Positions 42,275-55,670 of a DNA stretch of 64,000 nucleotides are shown here, piece by piece (position 1 is the first letter of the stretch; every line of letters begins with the position of its first letter). The notes beneath the pieces are model-generated. The model was given only the letters and a program-made list of their open reading frames with translations. It did no database searches and was not told where the DNA came from. Position numbers and translations under genes: made by a program. Origin of the DNA: Mesodorylaimus sp. YZB2_4 (lineage: Eukaryota; Nematoda; Enoplea; Dorylaimida; Dorylaimidae); NCBI GenBank assembly GCA_030248295.1, contig JASANH010001533.1:124001-188000 (forward strand), written 5' to 3'.

Positions 42275-45200
42275 GTCGCTAATATTTTTACGCCAAGTTG
42301 TTTCAAATTTAGCTTATTGACTGCATGCTTTGTAAAATGTTGTTCTCGAAGAAAAGTATGCTTTTTTCAATTGTTGGGACACTGTTCATTGGGCTCTTGC
42401 TGACACATCATGGCACAAGATCTGTTACAGGGTGAGGAATAAACCCACTTTAGTGCACCATCCCTAAATGAATTGTTAGGCAGTCTTCAACGAAATCCAT
42501 CGTAGGTTAGTGCGCAATATCAAAGAGCTAGTTGACGTGAACCTCTATGTGTTTTGGGAAATGCGCTTGAAGACAGATGGACATGACGTAATTCCGGGTT
42601 TCATGCGTAAGCGAGTCTTCTAGTTACGACATTCGAGCATGGTGTTCTACTTTCTCTCGACAAGTTTATAGCCTGTGACATATATCTTGACCTAGTTATT
42701 TCCTGCTGCTGTCCCTTCGCTCCATTATACCCGTAGAGCTATTCAAAACGAATGTCACGTCTAGCCTATAGGCTCATCAGCTATACGATCTTCACGGTTA
42801 GCAGGATCCCAGCAAAACATTTGACAATGATCGACAAGTTACGCTATGTCTCTTCAACAGCATTCTTGGCTTGTGTTTACCACATTTTGCGCCGAAACAT
42901 AATAATGGGGTCGTTTATAGTTAGGACCGGCCATGATCATGTTTGGACGTGCCTGCGCACTGTGTCAATACCTATTGATCGTGAGAGAATGCAGCACCTT
43001 TTTTCTGTCATGTTTTGTTTCCTGTTGAGCCAGTGCATTGTCGCGCAAGTGAAACGCAGGTACCGACGGAGCCGGTAGTATTTCTCAGCCATCGTGCCCT
43101 CGTGCCGTATCAAGCCGTCCGATTGATGTTTTACACTATAGACGGGTCTTCGTCTACTGTAGACTTGAAGGCCACTCCTCTGACGGTGAATCATGTAAAG
43201 CTCCACGCAGTCCACCTACCAATAGTCGATCTCAGACTTATCAGGAGGACACAATCATGGGTGAGGTAGCATTACACATGAATTCTCTGGCAGAAAAGTC
43301 AGATCCTGTCTTGTGAGCTTTATTGTTATCAATTTGGGCGCGAGGGCTAGTAGCATATGGATGTTGTGCTACATATTTTGCCCGTCGATAACCAACACAT
43401 CTCGTGAGTATTAGTGTATTCGAATTCATTGTATGGCACAGAGTCTTCCTGCTGGTGTTCGGGCCATATATGGATTATGCCTTCAAGGGGTCATGCGATT
43501 AATGAGAAAACGGACGTTTTGCCCGACAACCCTCATCAAGGATGTCGGTCATGCGCGACAGTATTCACGGAGCCACCACTTGCAGCTAAGGTTGCCCCTT
43601 GTCTGAAGCCGAAGATGAGTGTTAGCTAATGTGGTATGTCTGTGGCCTTTTTATACGCACTTTTTTAATATGAGTTACGCTATTCTTTCCGTTAAAGCCA
43701 GCTTCAATTTCAGCTCAGCGTCCCTAGACAGGAAGTAACACATACTTTACTCAAGGCGTGAAACTAAATTAAGATTCGTGATCGCCTAGCTGCAAGTGGC
43801 GGGTAGAATAGGTAGGTACGGTACTGCCAGATGAAATGGGACTGCGCGTTTCATTATCAACAGCGCTTGCAGAAAAATACGATAGATCACGATCACGATA
43901 GAGCAGATTCTTGCAGGTCGGGTTGTAGAAGCTCGCTTTGCGATGGATATTCTGCAGCCAGCAGCTGGGAACGTCGATAGTGAAGGGTGCGTTTCAGCCA
44001 GGGACTAAGCCGTAAGACTAACTTGAATGCCCTGGGTTTTGGCGTTGTACGCCTCCAGTAATACGGACACAGACTAATTATAGTCAAGATACGTGCACTG
44101 TATATGACCAAGACCTTCTACTTCAAGCATTCTCTCCTTGAGTTGAGAAAGAGCGCTAGGCACTCTCTCCTGAGTTTCTCAGGGCACTCAGGGCAGCCAA
44201 CCAAGTCTTTCGACGTAGGGTGCTCCATGGCTGAAATATAACCTTGACTGGCGACGTTCCTAGCTGCCGGCTTCGTGCAAGGGATTGCCAGTCGAGGCTC
44301 TACAGTGCATCCGGTTCATGGCCTAGTGTGCAAGACGTCTGGCCACTTTCTGGCGACGGCTCGACTTACGGTCGGGGTGAAACATTTAGTGTACCGATTA
44401 CGTGTCAATTCCTCATTCGCATACCTGAGTTTGATGATGAGGTGAAACTAAATACTGTAAATCTCCATAAATCTCCATAAAAGGGCACGATATTTGCTGA
44501 ATACTGTATAGCGCGAGACCCCAAAAGCTATGCAATAGTCGGCTGATTTTATAAGCTTTAAAGTCAAACACTAACTCTGACACAGGGAAAGCGGGTATTG
44601 CTTACACGTTTGGCCATAATGGAAAAGACAGACTTCGTGGGACGTCACCCTCAGTTTTGCACCCCCATGTTATACAAGTAATACAAATGGAAGCCAGTTG
44701 ATGGAAATCTCACAACGCAATGAGACGTGAGACACGCTCTCGTAGTTGCGAGGAGACAAGACGTTTTGCTGCGGTAGGCACTGTAGAAGATGCTTCTCAC
44801 AGTCAGAAATATGTGGCCACTGCAAGCATTCCTGGGTGGTCAGGAGATCGATACTCTCTCCTGCAAGGAGCTATAAGCCACTGCGTGATATGCTTACATT
44901 CCGATTCAAAAATAAAGTTATAGGTACTCCTGCGCACGATCAGTTTTTGTCGCAGCGGCTTTGATCTCTCGTATCTCCAGCTGCTTGGGTGCGCTGGTTA
45001 CACCAAATAAATGCAGTCAAGGCACTAGCGATAAGCGCCCGCACACCTGAGACCCCAAACTGGCATTGCAGCCTACAAGCGTTTGTTATCTCTACAGTAG
45101 ACAGTATGATTTGCATGACGTGCCCTCGTTGTGTCTTGCAAGCAACGAGTGATAGTCCTTTACAAAGTCGATCTGCACATAGTGAAACCATCTGGTCTGT

Positions 45201-45286
45201 GAGACAGTAGCAATGTTCGATCACACGGCAAACACGAGGATAAAAAAATGTACAACAAAAACGATACAGTAAGTGCAATGTGCAAT
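42275..45286. repeat. 3 kb gene-poor stretch with MITE-like fragments
   Basis: CCGATTGATGTTTTACAC at 43121 and GATCGATACTCTCTCCTGCA near 44848, together with TTGCTGCGGTAGGCA near 44766, resemble internal parts of the 20271/35579 MITE family. No gene is recognised. Confidence 0.4.
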
Positions 45287-46405
45287 TTAGGAATCCTCTT
45301 CTGGGACTCGCGCCAAGTGATATCTGCTTCCGTGCCCATTCGTGGTACCATTCCTGTCTTCGAGCATGCACGTCGGTGGAGCAGTCGGGTAATAATGAGC
45401 AACTGCGTAGGAGGGGGGCGCTAGAAAGCAATAAGTTTGGGGCCATTGCATATGTACCAAGAGTTTTTTGTTACCCCTGAACCAAAGCAGTTCAAATTCG
45501 CACTCACCCTCAAAATCACATTCGTCGCAAGAATGCCCTGCCTCATCCACAGTATGAAAACCATCCTCATCAGTCGGTAGCCGTTCGCGCGCTTTCGGAT
45601 CAATAAATTGTACTTTCTTTAACATGGGATCAGCGCAATGACACTCCCGATGCGGGCAACCATGGAAGTATGCCAGCCTGTACTTGGCAGATGGCCCGCG
45701 AACATTGTTGACAGGTATGACTGGCACGCTGAGTGGACGCCATCGTGATCTCAAGCGATTACGAGTATGTAAATTAGATGCCAGAACGGTTTCTGAAAGC
45801 TCGTGGTTTCACTGAGGTATTGAAAAGTAAGTTGGGAGATGAGACGGGGAAGGGGTGGAAGGATGCCAAAAGATGTGGCTAGCAGGTCAACGTTATCGCA
45901 CAACATGGCCAATTCTGACAGAGAACTGACAGAGACCCTCGAGGATGGTTTTTCCTCTCCCTGCCAGGGAATATACGCCAGTCAAGCCGCAGAAGGATCT
46001 AGCCCAACGTGAATCCCTACCCCGCCCCTCCATATCCGTACCTGCCTGTTCATACTCCTTCCTTCGATTACGCCTCTTATAAAAAAAACAGCAGCGGCAG
46101 AATAAGCACCCTATCACCAATGCCGAAATGGCCAGGCATCCCACAATGCCGGCAACCAGTTCAGGAAGGTTTCTATAAAATTAAAATTGCAAAAACCCGT
46201 AGTTAAACGCAGACCTTGGCATACTGGAAGTAGTCGCCGCTAGATCGGTGCTTTTCCCAGTAATCACAACAATAGTAGCCATCGGGTTGTAGTGGGGACG
46301 GGCAACAATACTTGCGAGTCTCCAGGTCTCCATAGCCCGGACACGAGTTACGCCCATTCGGACATGTCTTCGTGCCAAATATGTTTACACTCTCTCTCGG
46401 CTGTG
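45287..46405 (-). CDS. Shisa-like (STMC6-type) membrane adaptor, 5' end unresolved
   Basis: Four minus-strand exons join in phase: 46405-46225, 46172-46042, 45792-45508 and 45420-45287. The first encodes an extracellular Cys-rich region (TCPNGRNSC ... RKYCCPSPLQPDGYYCC). The second encodes a transmembrane helix (LVAGIVGCLAISALVIGCLF) followed by CRCCFFYKRRNRRKEY. The third is cytoplasmic and has its own cysteines (FHGCPHRECHC, HSCDECDFE). The last has APPSYAVAHYYP, a PPxY WW-binding motif, and ends VPEEDS. The CC-rich ectodomain, single TM with juxtamembrane Cys and PPxY tail match the Shisa-like/WBP1-VOPP1 group of transmembrane adaptors. The signal-peptide exon upstream was not found; a candidate short exon near 46441-46475 is doubtful. 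Confidence 0.72.
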
Positions 46406-46475
46406 CTAAAAGAATAACTAATTTTTTAAAGTCTACTCGAACAAGTGTCCGAGGGGAGCTCGTATTCGTGCTAGG

Positions 46476-47667
46476 CTTCGGTGCTATGCAGCCACAGTCC
46501 GTCATCATTAGCTCGTCTTTGTAGCCTCGTTAGGACATGTTTTCGCTCATTCCTAGCCGCCTTGACCTACCTTAAAACAACAACAAACAAGACCCGGGGT
46601 TCGACCACCATCCCGTTGAAGCCCTTTGACCCGAACAATGGGAGCACGTTGTCAGGCAACCACGCATCACTAGGTAACCGTAACATATTTTGCAGCCTTG
46701 AACCCCGTTCGCCTATCCTAGCCATACGTACCGTGCAATTCCATTCGTAGAGCGTGAATCGATGCACACGGAGCAGCCAGCACGTCGCACCAGTCCCCGA
46801 GCCGAAAGGAGATTCGTATAAGACGAGTCAATCAGATGGCAGTCACGAATTGGAATCGTAGAAGCTGTGACTCGGCGACCAGTCACTCGATCATTGCTAG
46901 GTGGCTTGAGAATACTCAATGCCCTCCTCACTCGCGCAGGTGCCCAAACATGGAGAGAAAAGGAAATTAGAAACTGGCCACGAACACGTTTGACATTTTT
47001 ACGGCCGCCTAGCCGACACGAGGGTCCATCTTGGGCCAGTCTGTCCTAGTTAGTTTACGGGGAAAGGCTCATTAAGTTGGAAGAACGAGCTCGTTTCGAC
47101 GACTCGACGGGGCTTCACGAGTCCTTGACCAATTCATATACTCTCATTCCAACCGAGGCTAACGAAGACGAACGAGATTTGCGAGCTTCGCTGCCGAGTT
47201 CGTCATGCATTAATGATCACGTCTCGTGCAACCATGGCAGCGCGGCCTTCTTAACAAGCTTTAACCAACTTGAAAAAAGCCACCATAAAATACTCTACCT
47301 AACCCCACGTCTATACTATCCGACAAAAGTCAATACGAACTGTGTCAAGAAACAAAAATAAAAACCTCCAACTTAGCCAAAGCCCATTTTCAAAGATGTA
47401 CGCATCATCCGCTCCAGCGACCCCGTTCATATTATTCAAAATGCATCAAGCTAGAAAATATGTTATTCAAGAAAATAAACGATCCCGCATTCACAAAGCC
47501 CACATAAATATAAGCACCCAACAACATTCGCACGGATTACTGATCACAAGGTGCAAGAAAAGTGTTAACTAGATTACCCTATCATGTCTTCATTCCCCAA
47601 AATGTCGAGTATCATCCAAGTGAAAACGCTCTTTGTTGATACGTCCATTTTGATGCTCCTTCCATCC
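46476..47667. other. Between Shisa-like gene and sorting nexin
   Basis: Should contain the first exon or promoter of the Shisa-like gene (left part) and the sorting nexin 3' UTR (right part). No other gene is recognised. Confidence 0.35.
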
Positions 47668-50364
47668 TCACAAATTGCCCTCCTTCAACGCGGCGATTGA
47701 TGTCTTCAGCATATGCAATTGAGCCTAAAAAGGTAATATGGACCAATAAATCCCACCTCCAAGTATAAGCCTACCTTGGCGTGTTTTACTTCCAATTCTG
47801 CCAGGTCGACGAGATTCTTCTTCATGGCACCCACTCGACGACCCTTCAAATCGGTCAATTCTAAAAAACCCAAATTGTCGTAAGAAACTGATGTCGCAAT
47901 CTTCTCGCTTACCCTGACGAGCCTTATCCGTTATCTTTTCGAACTTTTCGCACGCAGCTTGTTGATCCACTTCGGCCTAAATAAAAAATGGAAATACGCA
48001 AAACATGCCATTCAATGTTTGTTAGCAAGTCCCACTGAAAAGGCATATCGAGGCTAATGAGCTTTGTAAAAATGTTTCACTCGATTTTAATTTAATCTAC
48101 CCCATGCTGGAACTGAGATCGCGAACATAATGCCTGCCAGCTATCACACCCAACGCCCTGGGATGCACTCTCACACATAAAACCACGCACCTTCTGCACT
48201 TCCTTGTTTTTAGCGCGAGCCCGTTCCAGATTCTTGTTGGCCGCCTCGTAATTGGCCAGGCACCGCATACGACGATACAATAGATCTTTGGCCGCTTGCG
48301 TATCGCGCATATAGTAACGAAGAATATCTGAAATGGATTTGAAAAACTTTAAATCTGAAAAGTGATGACCGGACAGAAACTTACCTGATAATTTTAAATC
48401 TTCATCGGCCGATACGCGCGCTTCTAATTTTCGAACCTTCTCCAATGTCTCAGCTCCTTTTAACAACCATTTATGCAATTCGGAATTCTTCTCCATTGTG
48501 GCCATCGTCTCCAATGTGGAAGCTATTTGAATTAAAGAATCAGCTGTGCCTGTAAAAAATTCAAATTTAAAACTCGAAAAATTTGGATTCCAATAAAAGT
48601 TACCTTTATGCAATCGAGTCATCCGATCAGATTTGGCTGCAGCCTCGCGAATGTGATTATGATACTCGATTAAGTAGTTCTTCTCATGTTCGAAAAAATC
48701 ATCAACATCTTTTTGACCAGACAGCAGAACTTCGTCGGCCGACTTCGTCAACGAGCGGAATATGCTACCAATTTTTTCTTTCTTATTCTTTCCTCGTACG
48801 CTAAGCTAAAATAAGGCGCTCCTCTAGTCTTGTCTGAAGCCAAGAAAAATTTTAAGGGGTTCGCTAAATCACTTACGTCTTCAGGATATTCCAAAAATAT
48901 GCGAAAATTCATATCGCTGCGGAAAACCGGATGATCAGCCAAACGACATAAGAAAACTTCATGCATAGCAACTGTCTTTTTAAATGTGGCTAGGTATTCT
49001 CTAAAAAAAATTAATGGTTCAAAAGAATGATATAACCCAAGATACTTACGCTTCCAGTTCCGCCTTCATCTTATTGAACTCCTCTTTCGTCATCGTTGCT
49101 TCACCTTCGCCCAATTTTTGTAATTTTTCTCGTGACGCGTCGAAATCAGGACGCGGGGGTGGTGGTGGTATCTAAAAGGAAAGCTATGCAATAAGGCTGG
49201 GTCCCACCTCTCACGATCTGTGCCGATCGCATTGTGAATTTTGTGTCGACAAGGTTTGTGAGCAACTCTTTCGAATCCAACCCCCCCCCCCCCAAACTGG
49301 AAGTTCAGTCACTCAACCTCCTCCCTGCCAGAACAGAACAGTACACCACACAGGTCCCTCGTTCAACTAGCAGACAATACTTACAATAAATCCAGCGTAA
49401 TCTTCGTTTTCTACGATCGAATCGTGGAGCCATATGAATTCATCATGTTCACGTACGACTGAAACGTCCGGTTTGGCAAACTCTTTCAATGTGGTCTAAA
49501 AACAAAAGAGTTCCTATTTCCGAAACTTTGACACCAGCACCACAAGGCAAAAGCTTCGAGCTTCAGGCAAGTAGCACCTGAGTAGAGTGAAACTTCTTTT
49601 CTTCCCAGGCCTGCCTACCGTTATTTTTTTTGGATGCTAAAAAAGGCGATGAAGGAAACATCGGTTTCTCAGAATCTCAGGTTTTTTACCATTTTGAGGG
49701 TCTTATAAAAGGCCAGCCTTGTTACGGGTTCTGACACTTTATAAACCTACGAATACACAGCATAAATGTAGCAAGCGCGACACCAGGACTCAAGTTCAAG
49801 CCAAAACCTACAGTACACTCTTTTCGACAAAAAAAACACGTTTCCCAAGTTACAGTTTATAGAAATTTCATAGGAGAAGCCAAGAAAAAGAAGACATTAA
49901 TTAATTGAAAAATAAATATGCAGATCCCCCAAACAGGTAGGCGGGAAATTGTCAAATTTTCGAAATAAACAACACGCCACGAAAAGTCCATAAGGCGAGC
50001 GCGACTAAAAAAATTGTCAAGGGGTAGAAATCAGGAAATTCCGAATGCAGGTAAATAAAAAAGCAAATTATCTTTTCATGCGACTTAAAACTTATGAAAA
50101 TTAGGGAATCCAGTTGACTTACTTTAGTATGAACAGTAAATTTCACTTTATCCTTCTCGCTCAAAGCATCCGAAATATCCACCCGCAAGGCATTATCACC
50201 CAAATCCACCGTATCAGAACGTTCCTGCAAGCGAAATGTGATTAGTCATTTGTAACTTTTATGTTTCAAAACACTACAAAACGCCTTACTTTTGTCACGC
50301 GATCAGTTTCCATCGACATTCGTTGGGAGCCAGTCGCGCCCGAATCACTTTCAGGGGCAAGCAT
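47668..50364 (-). CDS. SNX6: Sorting nexin, SNX5/SNX6-type PX-BAR protein
   Basis: Eleven minus-strand exons join in phase: 50364-50290, 50224-50123, 49495-49385, 49171-49050, 49000-48877, 48805-48604, 48549-48385, 48327-48191, 47976-47913, 47860-47775, 47724-47668. The product has 414 residues (human SNX6 406). The PX domain spans about residues 30-165 ([40 protein letters not shown]). The BAR domain follows, with signature [26 protein letters not shown] and [16 protein letters not shown]. It is a retromer-associated ESCPE-1 subunit that pairs with SNX1/2 on endosomal tubules for cargo retrieval. Several introns are only 49-57 nt. The choice between SNX5, SNX6 and SNX32 names is by overall similarity; one gene probably represents all. 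Confidence 0.93.
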
Positions 50365-53249
50365 TTTTCAGTCGTAATCACAGATTGAAAACGTAAGAAA
50401 ATTAAAAACTGACGATGAGAATGAAACTTCGAATGTTCAAAAGCAAGAAACTACACACCAGTCAAAAATACTGCGTATTTCGCACCTGTTTAATCTATAA
50501 ATTCTTTAACTTCGGATTTTACTATTATCGTTTTTCGTAAATTTTGAACAAATCATTTTACTTGATACAAAAAATCTAAAAAGAGCTGACTTAGGGAAAA
50601 AATAAGAATCAACGGGACAAAGCAGTAGTGCCAAATAGCTGTGTCCGGGCACTTGTATGTCAACGGTCACCAGACGGCGCTGTGATCGGTCTGTGTCTGA
50701 CAGAGATCACTGGGTGGGCCGCAGTACTCACGTCGGCATCAGCACTGAAGGCTGTGTATCCCATGTATACTGTATGCACTGTGCTGCTACCCACTCAAAT
50801 GGTGTGCTCCACTAGGCCCCATCTCCTTTATCAAATAGGGAGCAGCGGTATTAGTCACTAATTTCCAGCGGCAGAATGTGATGGTTCTCCCCATGGCCAC
50901 CCTAATGGACAAGAGCAGACAAGTTATGCTCATCCAGTGGCCTGCTGTATCCCACTGTTTTGCTTGGGCTATACATTCCAAAGAGGTACGGATATGACCA
51001 GGGGCTACACCCTCCTCCCCATATTGATGTAGGCATCATTGGCCATCCAGAGTGGATACCAGGCTGGAAACGTCTTGCAGATTCCAGCATCATTCACATC
51101 AGCAATGCGGTTTGACCTCTACAGTATATTTCCTTCTGTGGTGAATAAGCATAAGTCGCTTAAACTACGTTTCCTAGCAACTGTGCTGTCGCAGAGCTTG
51201 CTGTTCTCTTGCCTGCAGTAAAATGGCAGCAGATCTGTGTCGATAGTAGTGAGTGTGGAGATGGTGCAGACAGTGTCAGGGTCACATAGTCTAGATCTGC
51301 TGTGAATGGCATTTTTTTCACCGTTGAAACATGTAGAATTCACGATGGAAATTGCCTGTTTCCAGAGTGGATCACATGGAGCTGTACGTTTTTGTTGTGG
51401 AGTCAATGAGAGATCCACCCCGAATGAGAATCGACTCTAGAATGTGGGTGCGGCTGATCTTGCATCCGAAGTGCCAGAGAAGACAATCTTGCTGCCTATT
51501 GTCTCACGCTCTTTCGTTCTCCACCATATGCGCACGCGCCAGTGATCTTTCCTGTACATATGTCCTACTTGATTTGTGGCGAGAGAGCACACCATTTTAG
51601 TCTTATCTGTTATCACTAGCAATCAGTGATAATATTCAACTACTGCCGTATTTTGCTCAACGTGTAATTTATTTGGGCCCAGATGCCGAGCTTCCCGGTT
51701 TTCCTAGCATGCGAGGGATTGACAAGGCTAGTTCCTGGGCCCGAGCATCGCCTGTATCGCCCCGCTCCCTGCCTGGCGAGATTAGTTCGATTAGGCTACT
51801 CCTTTGAAGCTGGCTCTCCCTATCCTGCGTGAGTCCCCTGGTTAGCGAGTGGACGCGCATAATAAACTAAATCGATACCTGGATTGCACGGCTTGATTCG
51901 AACCCTCACACCGCCGCGCAGCTGGTTCAGAATATACGCACTGTTTCAATAGTCTAGAGCTCGCCCTTTTCCTTGCACAAGGTATGTTTTTCTCATCTTT
52001 TATCTGGATGGTGGGATATTTGGCAAAGACAGAGGATCGGAAGCCATGAGCAATAGGACATGGTGTGTGACGGCAAACATGGCACATAGATATGGGACCC
52101 CTGGCTCGGCGTTCACCTAATTCCGTCAAGTGGCGGACGCGGAGCCAGAAGAGAGAACACCATTCGGCAAGGTCCCTCCCTTCTCGCCCAGTATCATTCT
52201 GGGACGCTGGTGCGGGCACAGGATGCCCTCGTGCGGAGGTGCTCCTGGTGGCCACACAGAGTGGAACCTGCCGTGAGAGCTGGTCATCTCACGGCCCCGC
52301 TTATCATATCATGACTGCTGGCCGGCTAGAAGCAAAACGGGTTGGAAGTCCCGTGGGAAACTGGGCCGGCAGGGGGCCCAACCTACAAAAATTATTTTGA
52401 TTTTACAATGTGTCTTTTATTTTTTATTTAGTCTGTTACTGTTTGATTAACGAAAACTTTTGGAGGAGCCAGTGCATCTTTTTTGCGCAAGGGGATATGA
52501 GTGGCTAGGATTGCTAGTCTACTCACGACCAGCAACTTGCAAAGAGCACTTCAACTGCGCGTGCTGATTGTACCAACAAAAGCACAGCGTTACTTCCACA
52601 AAAGATGCCACATACATACTGTACGTACTCCTGTCTGAAATATACTCCTTGTGCAGTTTTTGGTGCTTTTTATCAGTGACGTAAAGAATGCAGAAGAGAA
52701 AGACAGCAGATGAACACCCCACACACTTCAAAACGTATATGACTGTCCAGGGATTGGGCAGCATGCCATTGATTAAGCAAGTATTCCTTCAGTACAAATT
52801 CGAATCCAGCCGCAGAATAGAGATGAGACTGAGCTTGTCGTTGCTTATGCATGTCTATGTAATGCTTCAGAAGCAAAACAATGGTATTCAGCGTGGTTCT
52901 GACCTTTATTTGGATACCTGGGTCGAAAAAGCCAAACAGAATGTGCTAAACGGAGAGATTCTTCAAAGGCTCATTCAGAAGGTCAGAAAACAAAATTCAC
53001 TGGTGTCGTTTTATTTTGCGTCAATCCTCCTGCCTCCCAAAACGACAAAGAGCTTCGACGCATAGTTTCGAGGACAACTTGCGCGTAATTAGCATATGTT
53101 CGATTGAATCCGACCCAGCCCCACATGTGTAACATTGACTAGTTAGATTCAGCAGCCTCATAGAAATAGTTTCGACGCACTAAAACGGCTCCGCACATTT
53201 AGGATTAAAGGCAAGAAAGAGCGCAATTACAGGAAAACTGAATTTATCA
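50365..53249. repeat. Repeat-rich intergenic region
   Basis: Positions 52190-52275 (minus) belong to the dispersed family also at 7725 and 11540. A B box (minus strand GGTTCGAATCA) lies at 51895-51905 inside a tRNA-like GC-rich stretch. A 125-residue plus frame at 52688-53065 matches nothing known. No confident gene. Confidence 0.4.
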
Positions 53250-54840
53250 TTTGCATAAAACCCAGACGTGCTTCTTAAAATTATCCAGTGAGCCCATTGC
53301 TTTGTCACCAGCCACTTGATTCCAGGCTTTAATAGTCGAGTAAAGAAAGCTCTGTTTGAATGATTCAGTTCGAGGAGCTGGCGTGACTAGCTGATGAGGC
53401 TGAATGAAACGGCTGCTAAAACGCCGGCCTCAGTCATCAAGGTGAACAAATGTTCGATTTCGAAAGAATGCCCAGCCGTAATAAAATTTATAAAATTGCA
53501 TGGGCTTCAGGTAGTCTCGCCTTTTCTTGAGCGATAAAAGATTCAGAGCACTCAACCCCGCATCGTATTGAATGGTCCAATCATTCAGAATAGAACGTAC
53601 CGCAAACTTTTGAGATCTCTCGAGGTCATCGATCAATGCCTTCTGCATGGGTGACCAAGAAGAGCAGCCGTAATCAAGTTTGGGTAGAACACACTGCATA
53701 TATACCGTTTTTAACACTCCATTCGCATATTTACCGAATTGCCGTTTGAAGGCCCCAGTCATCTTCTGGGCATGCGAGGCCACACAATGACAGTGTTCAT
53801 AGAATCGCATATTTGGCGAAAGAATCACGCCAAGATAAGTTACTGTTGCACTGAAAGCGATTTATTGACCACAAAACACCACATTTGGTTTAGTAGGTTC
53901 CGTTCGACCAAGCCAGAATAAAATCGATGGAGTCTTCTGAACATTGAAATCGAGTCCTAATTTGTCGACAAAATCGCTAGCAAAGTCCAAAGCGGGCTGA
54001 ACACGCGATTCTAATAGAGACGAGGTTCTTGCAGGAACCAGGCGCAAGGTCATCTGCAATGCCTGTAATAGGTAATCGGGAAATGTTCTCCTGAATTCTG
54101 ATGGCAGCGGGTCAATCAGCGATATGAACAAAGATGGCCCTAGTACTGTGCCTTGCGGCACTCCAGAGGTTCCGGCTGACGAGGCGTATTCCTCAACAAG
54201 CGACCTGTTGATCAGTGCAGCAAGTCCTGGGCTAATAGAATCGACGATGCCACGCAATATAGGTGAAGTGAGGCCATCAATGCCGGGAGCACAGTTTTTC
54301 TTCAGGCGCAGGATGCTCTTCTTGACAAACGAAACCGAGACTAAGTAATCGTTGTAATCATCCAGATCAGACGGGGGCGGGATATAGTCTCCCAGAGGAT
54401 GTGAGCTGAAATTTTCTTCAAATGACCTGCAAAAGACTTCTGCCTTTGATGCTGCTGTGTAGTGAGGACGATCGAAGTTATCGGTAAGAGATGGTAGTGA
54501 ACGGTCTTGCGGCTCGAATTTGCGAAACGCAGACCAAAATTCGGCCGGAGACTTCGCGTTGCCAAAGATCTCCATAACACACCGACGCTTAGCAATTCTG
54601 ATATCATTTTTAACTTGCCTTCGTAACTGACAGAACCAGTAATAGGCTTTCTGATCTCCACGTCGCCTCCACTGCTTTTACGCATAGTTCTTTTCTCGAA
54701 CTAAGCGTAATATTTCACGTGAAAGCCACAAATGCTGAGAGTTTTTCGTCACAGTTCGTCTGGGAATATTCTGACAGACAGTTCTTGTTAGGCGGTCGAC
54801 TAATTTGTTGCAGGCGTCGTCGACAGTTTTTGCTTCTATG
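53250..54840 (-). mobile_element. 5'-truncated, inactive LINE (non-LTR retrotransposon)
   Basis: The minus strand encodes, in order, the pre-RT linker (RRGDQKAYYWFCQLRRQVKN; SPAEFWSAFRKFEP), RT core motifs (KKNCAPGIDGLTSPIL; SGVPQGTVLGPSLFI), the catalytic box as GIADDLAPG in a shifted frame, and a C-terminal region (YGCSSWSPMQKALIDDLERS; ending TIKAWNQVAGDKAMGSLDNF). Frames shift at least twice, and in-frame stops occur near 54680 and 53427, so it is dead. No endonuclease domain is present. Domain order and motifs fit the CR1/Jockey group. Confidence 0.82.
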
Positions 54841-55448
54841 ACGTGCCGGAGACATGCCTCTACAGACAGTTGACAGTTAAGCGGTCCAGTCTACGTGGCG
54901 CAAACACCAGACCTGTCGAGATTCTAGAACTGGGGGGGGGGGGTGGGCATACTGATGCAGATGAATTGATATCATACAATGATCTGAAGTTGAAATTGGT
55001 GGCACTACAGCTGTCGATACATGCCTGTTCGTATCACCAAAAACTGCCAGATCCAACAGAGTCTTATCCTTTCTCGTAGGGACTGCAACAGTTTTAATAC
55101 CATTGATTTATTCTATAAGTGTAGTACCATGATATAATATATGATATATATGATATATGATATAATTACGTATGATTTGCATGCACAGGCACCTCATGTT
55201 CGCTTCGATAACTTTAAGTGCCTTGCATGGCCATGTGCTGCGGAATTGTAGGACTATAAACCTGCATTTGCATAGGGTGATAACTTAGATAAGCCGTCTC
55301 GCTCGTTCACGTTGATTCACGTTCGCATCAATCCGATTAGGCCACTGGTGGGAATGTTTTGGGGGTCATGACTCTGATGTTCCATCATCATCAGTCCGTG
55401 TTCACGACAGCTGATGGTGAGTAGAGTACGTACCTGAACTGAACGTAG
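54841..55448. repeat. Intergenic with simple repeats
   Basis: A run of G at about 54931-54941 and an AT-rich ATGATATA repeat at 55126-55168. No gene. Confidence 0.5.
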
Positions 55449-55670
55449 ATGTCCCTCTCTTCTCCGCCCATCACCTTGCCTCTTCGAAATGCAGCCAAGG
55501 AACCCAGGCTAGGCATTTTCCCATTACTGCTCATAATATTGTATGACTTGGCCGTTTCTCAGTGTCCGCCCGATTTTGAGAGTGAAAGACCACATGTGGA
55601 AATTCATGTGCCTCAATTAGCCGCGCCTGTGAATAAAGAAATGGGTGAGATAGGAGATTCCGGGTTTTGA
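55449..55670 (+). CDS. Possible first exon of a secreted or membrane protein
   Basis: The frame begins MSLSSPPITLPLRNAAKEPR, then a hydrophobic stretch (LGIFPLLLIILYDLAVS) and QCPPDFESERPHVEIHVPQ. A donor (ATGGGTGAGA) cuts it at about 55644. Downstream exons were not identified. The signal-anchor-like start and plausible donor are the only support. Confidence 0.3.
   Translation: MSLSSPPITLPLRNAAKEPRLGIFPLLLIILYDLAVSQCPPDFESERPHVEIHVPQLAAPVNKEMGEIGDSGF

Noticed and set aside
46646-46661. X-box-like GTTGTCAGGCAAC upstream of the Shisa-like gene
   Set aside because: It is one base too short between half-sites for an RFX site, and the gene's 5' end is unresolved.
52688-53065. 125-codon plus-strand frame
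   Set aside because: No domain, signal peptide or plausible splice context, and it lies in repeat-rich DNA.
53250-54840. LINE read as a host reverse-transcriptase-derived gene
   Set aside because: Several frame shifts and stops, with no endonuclease domain. It is a dead LINE copy.
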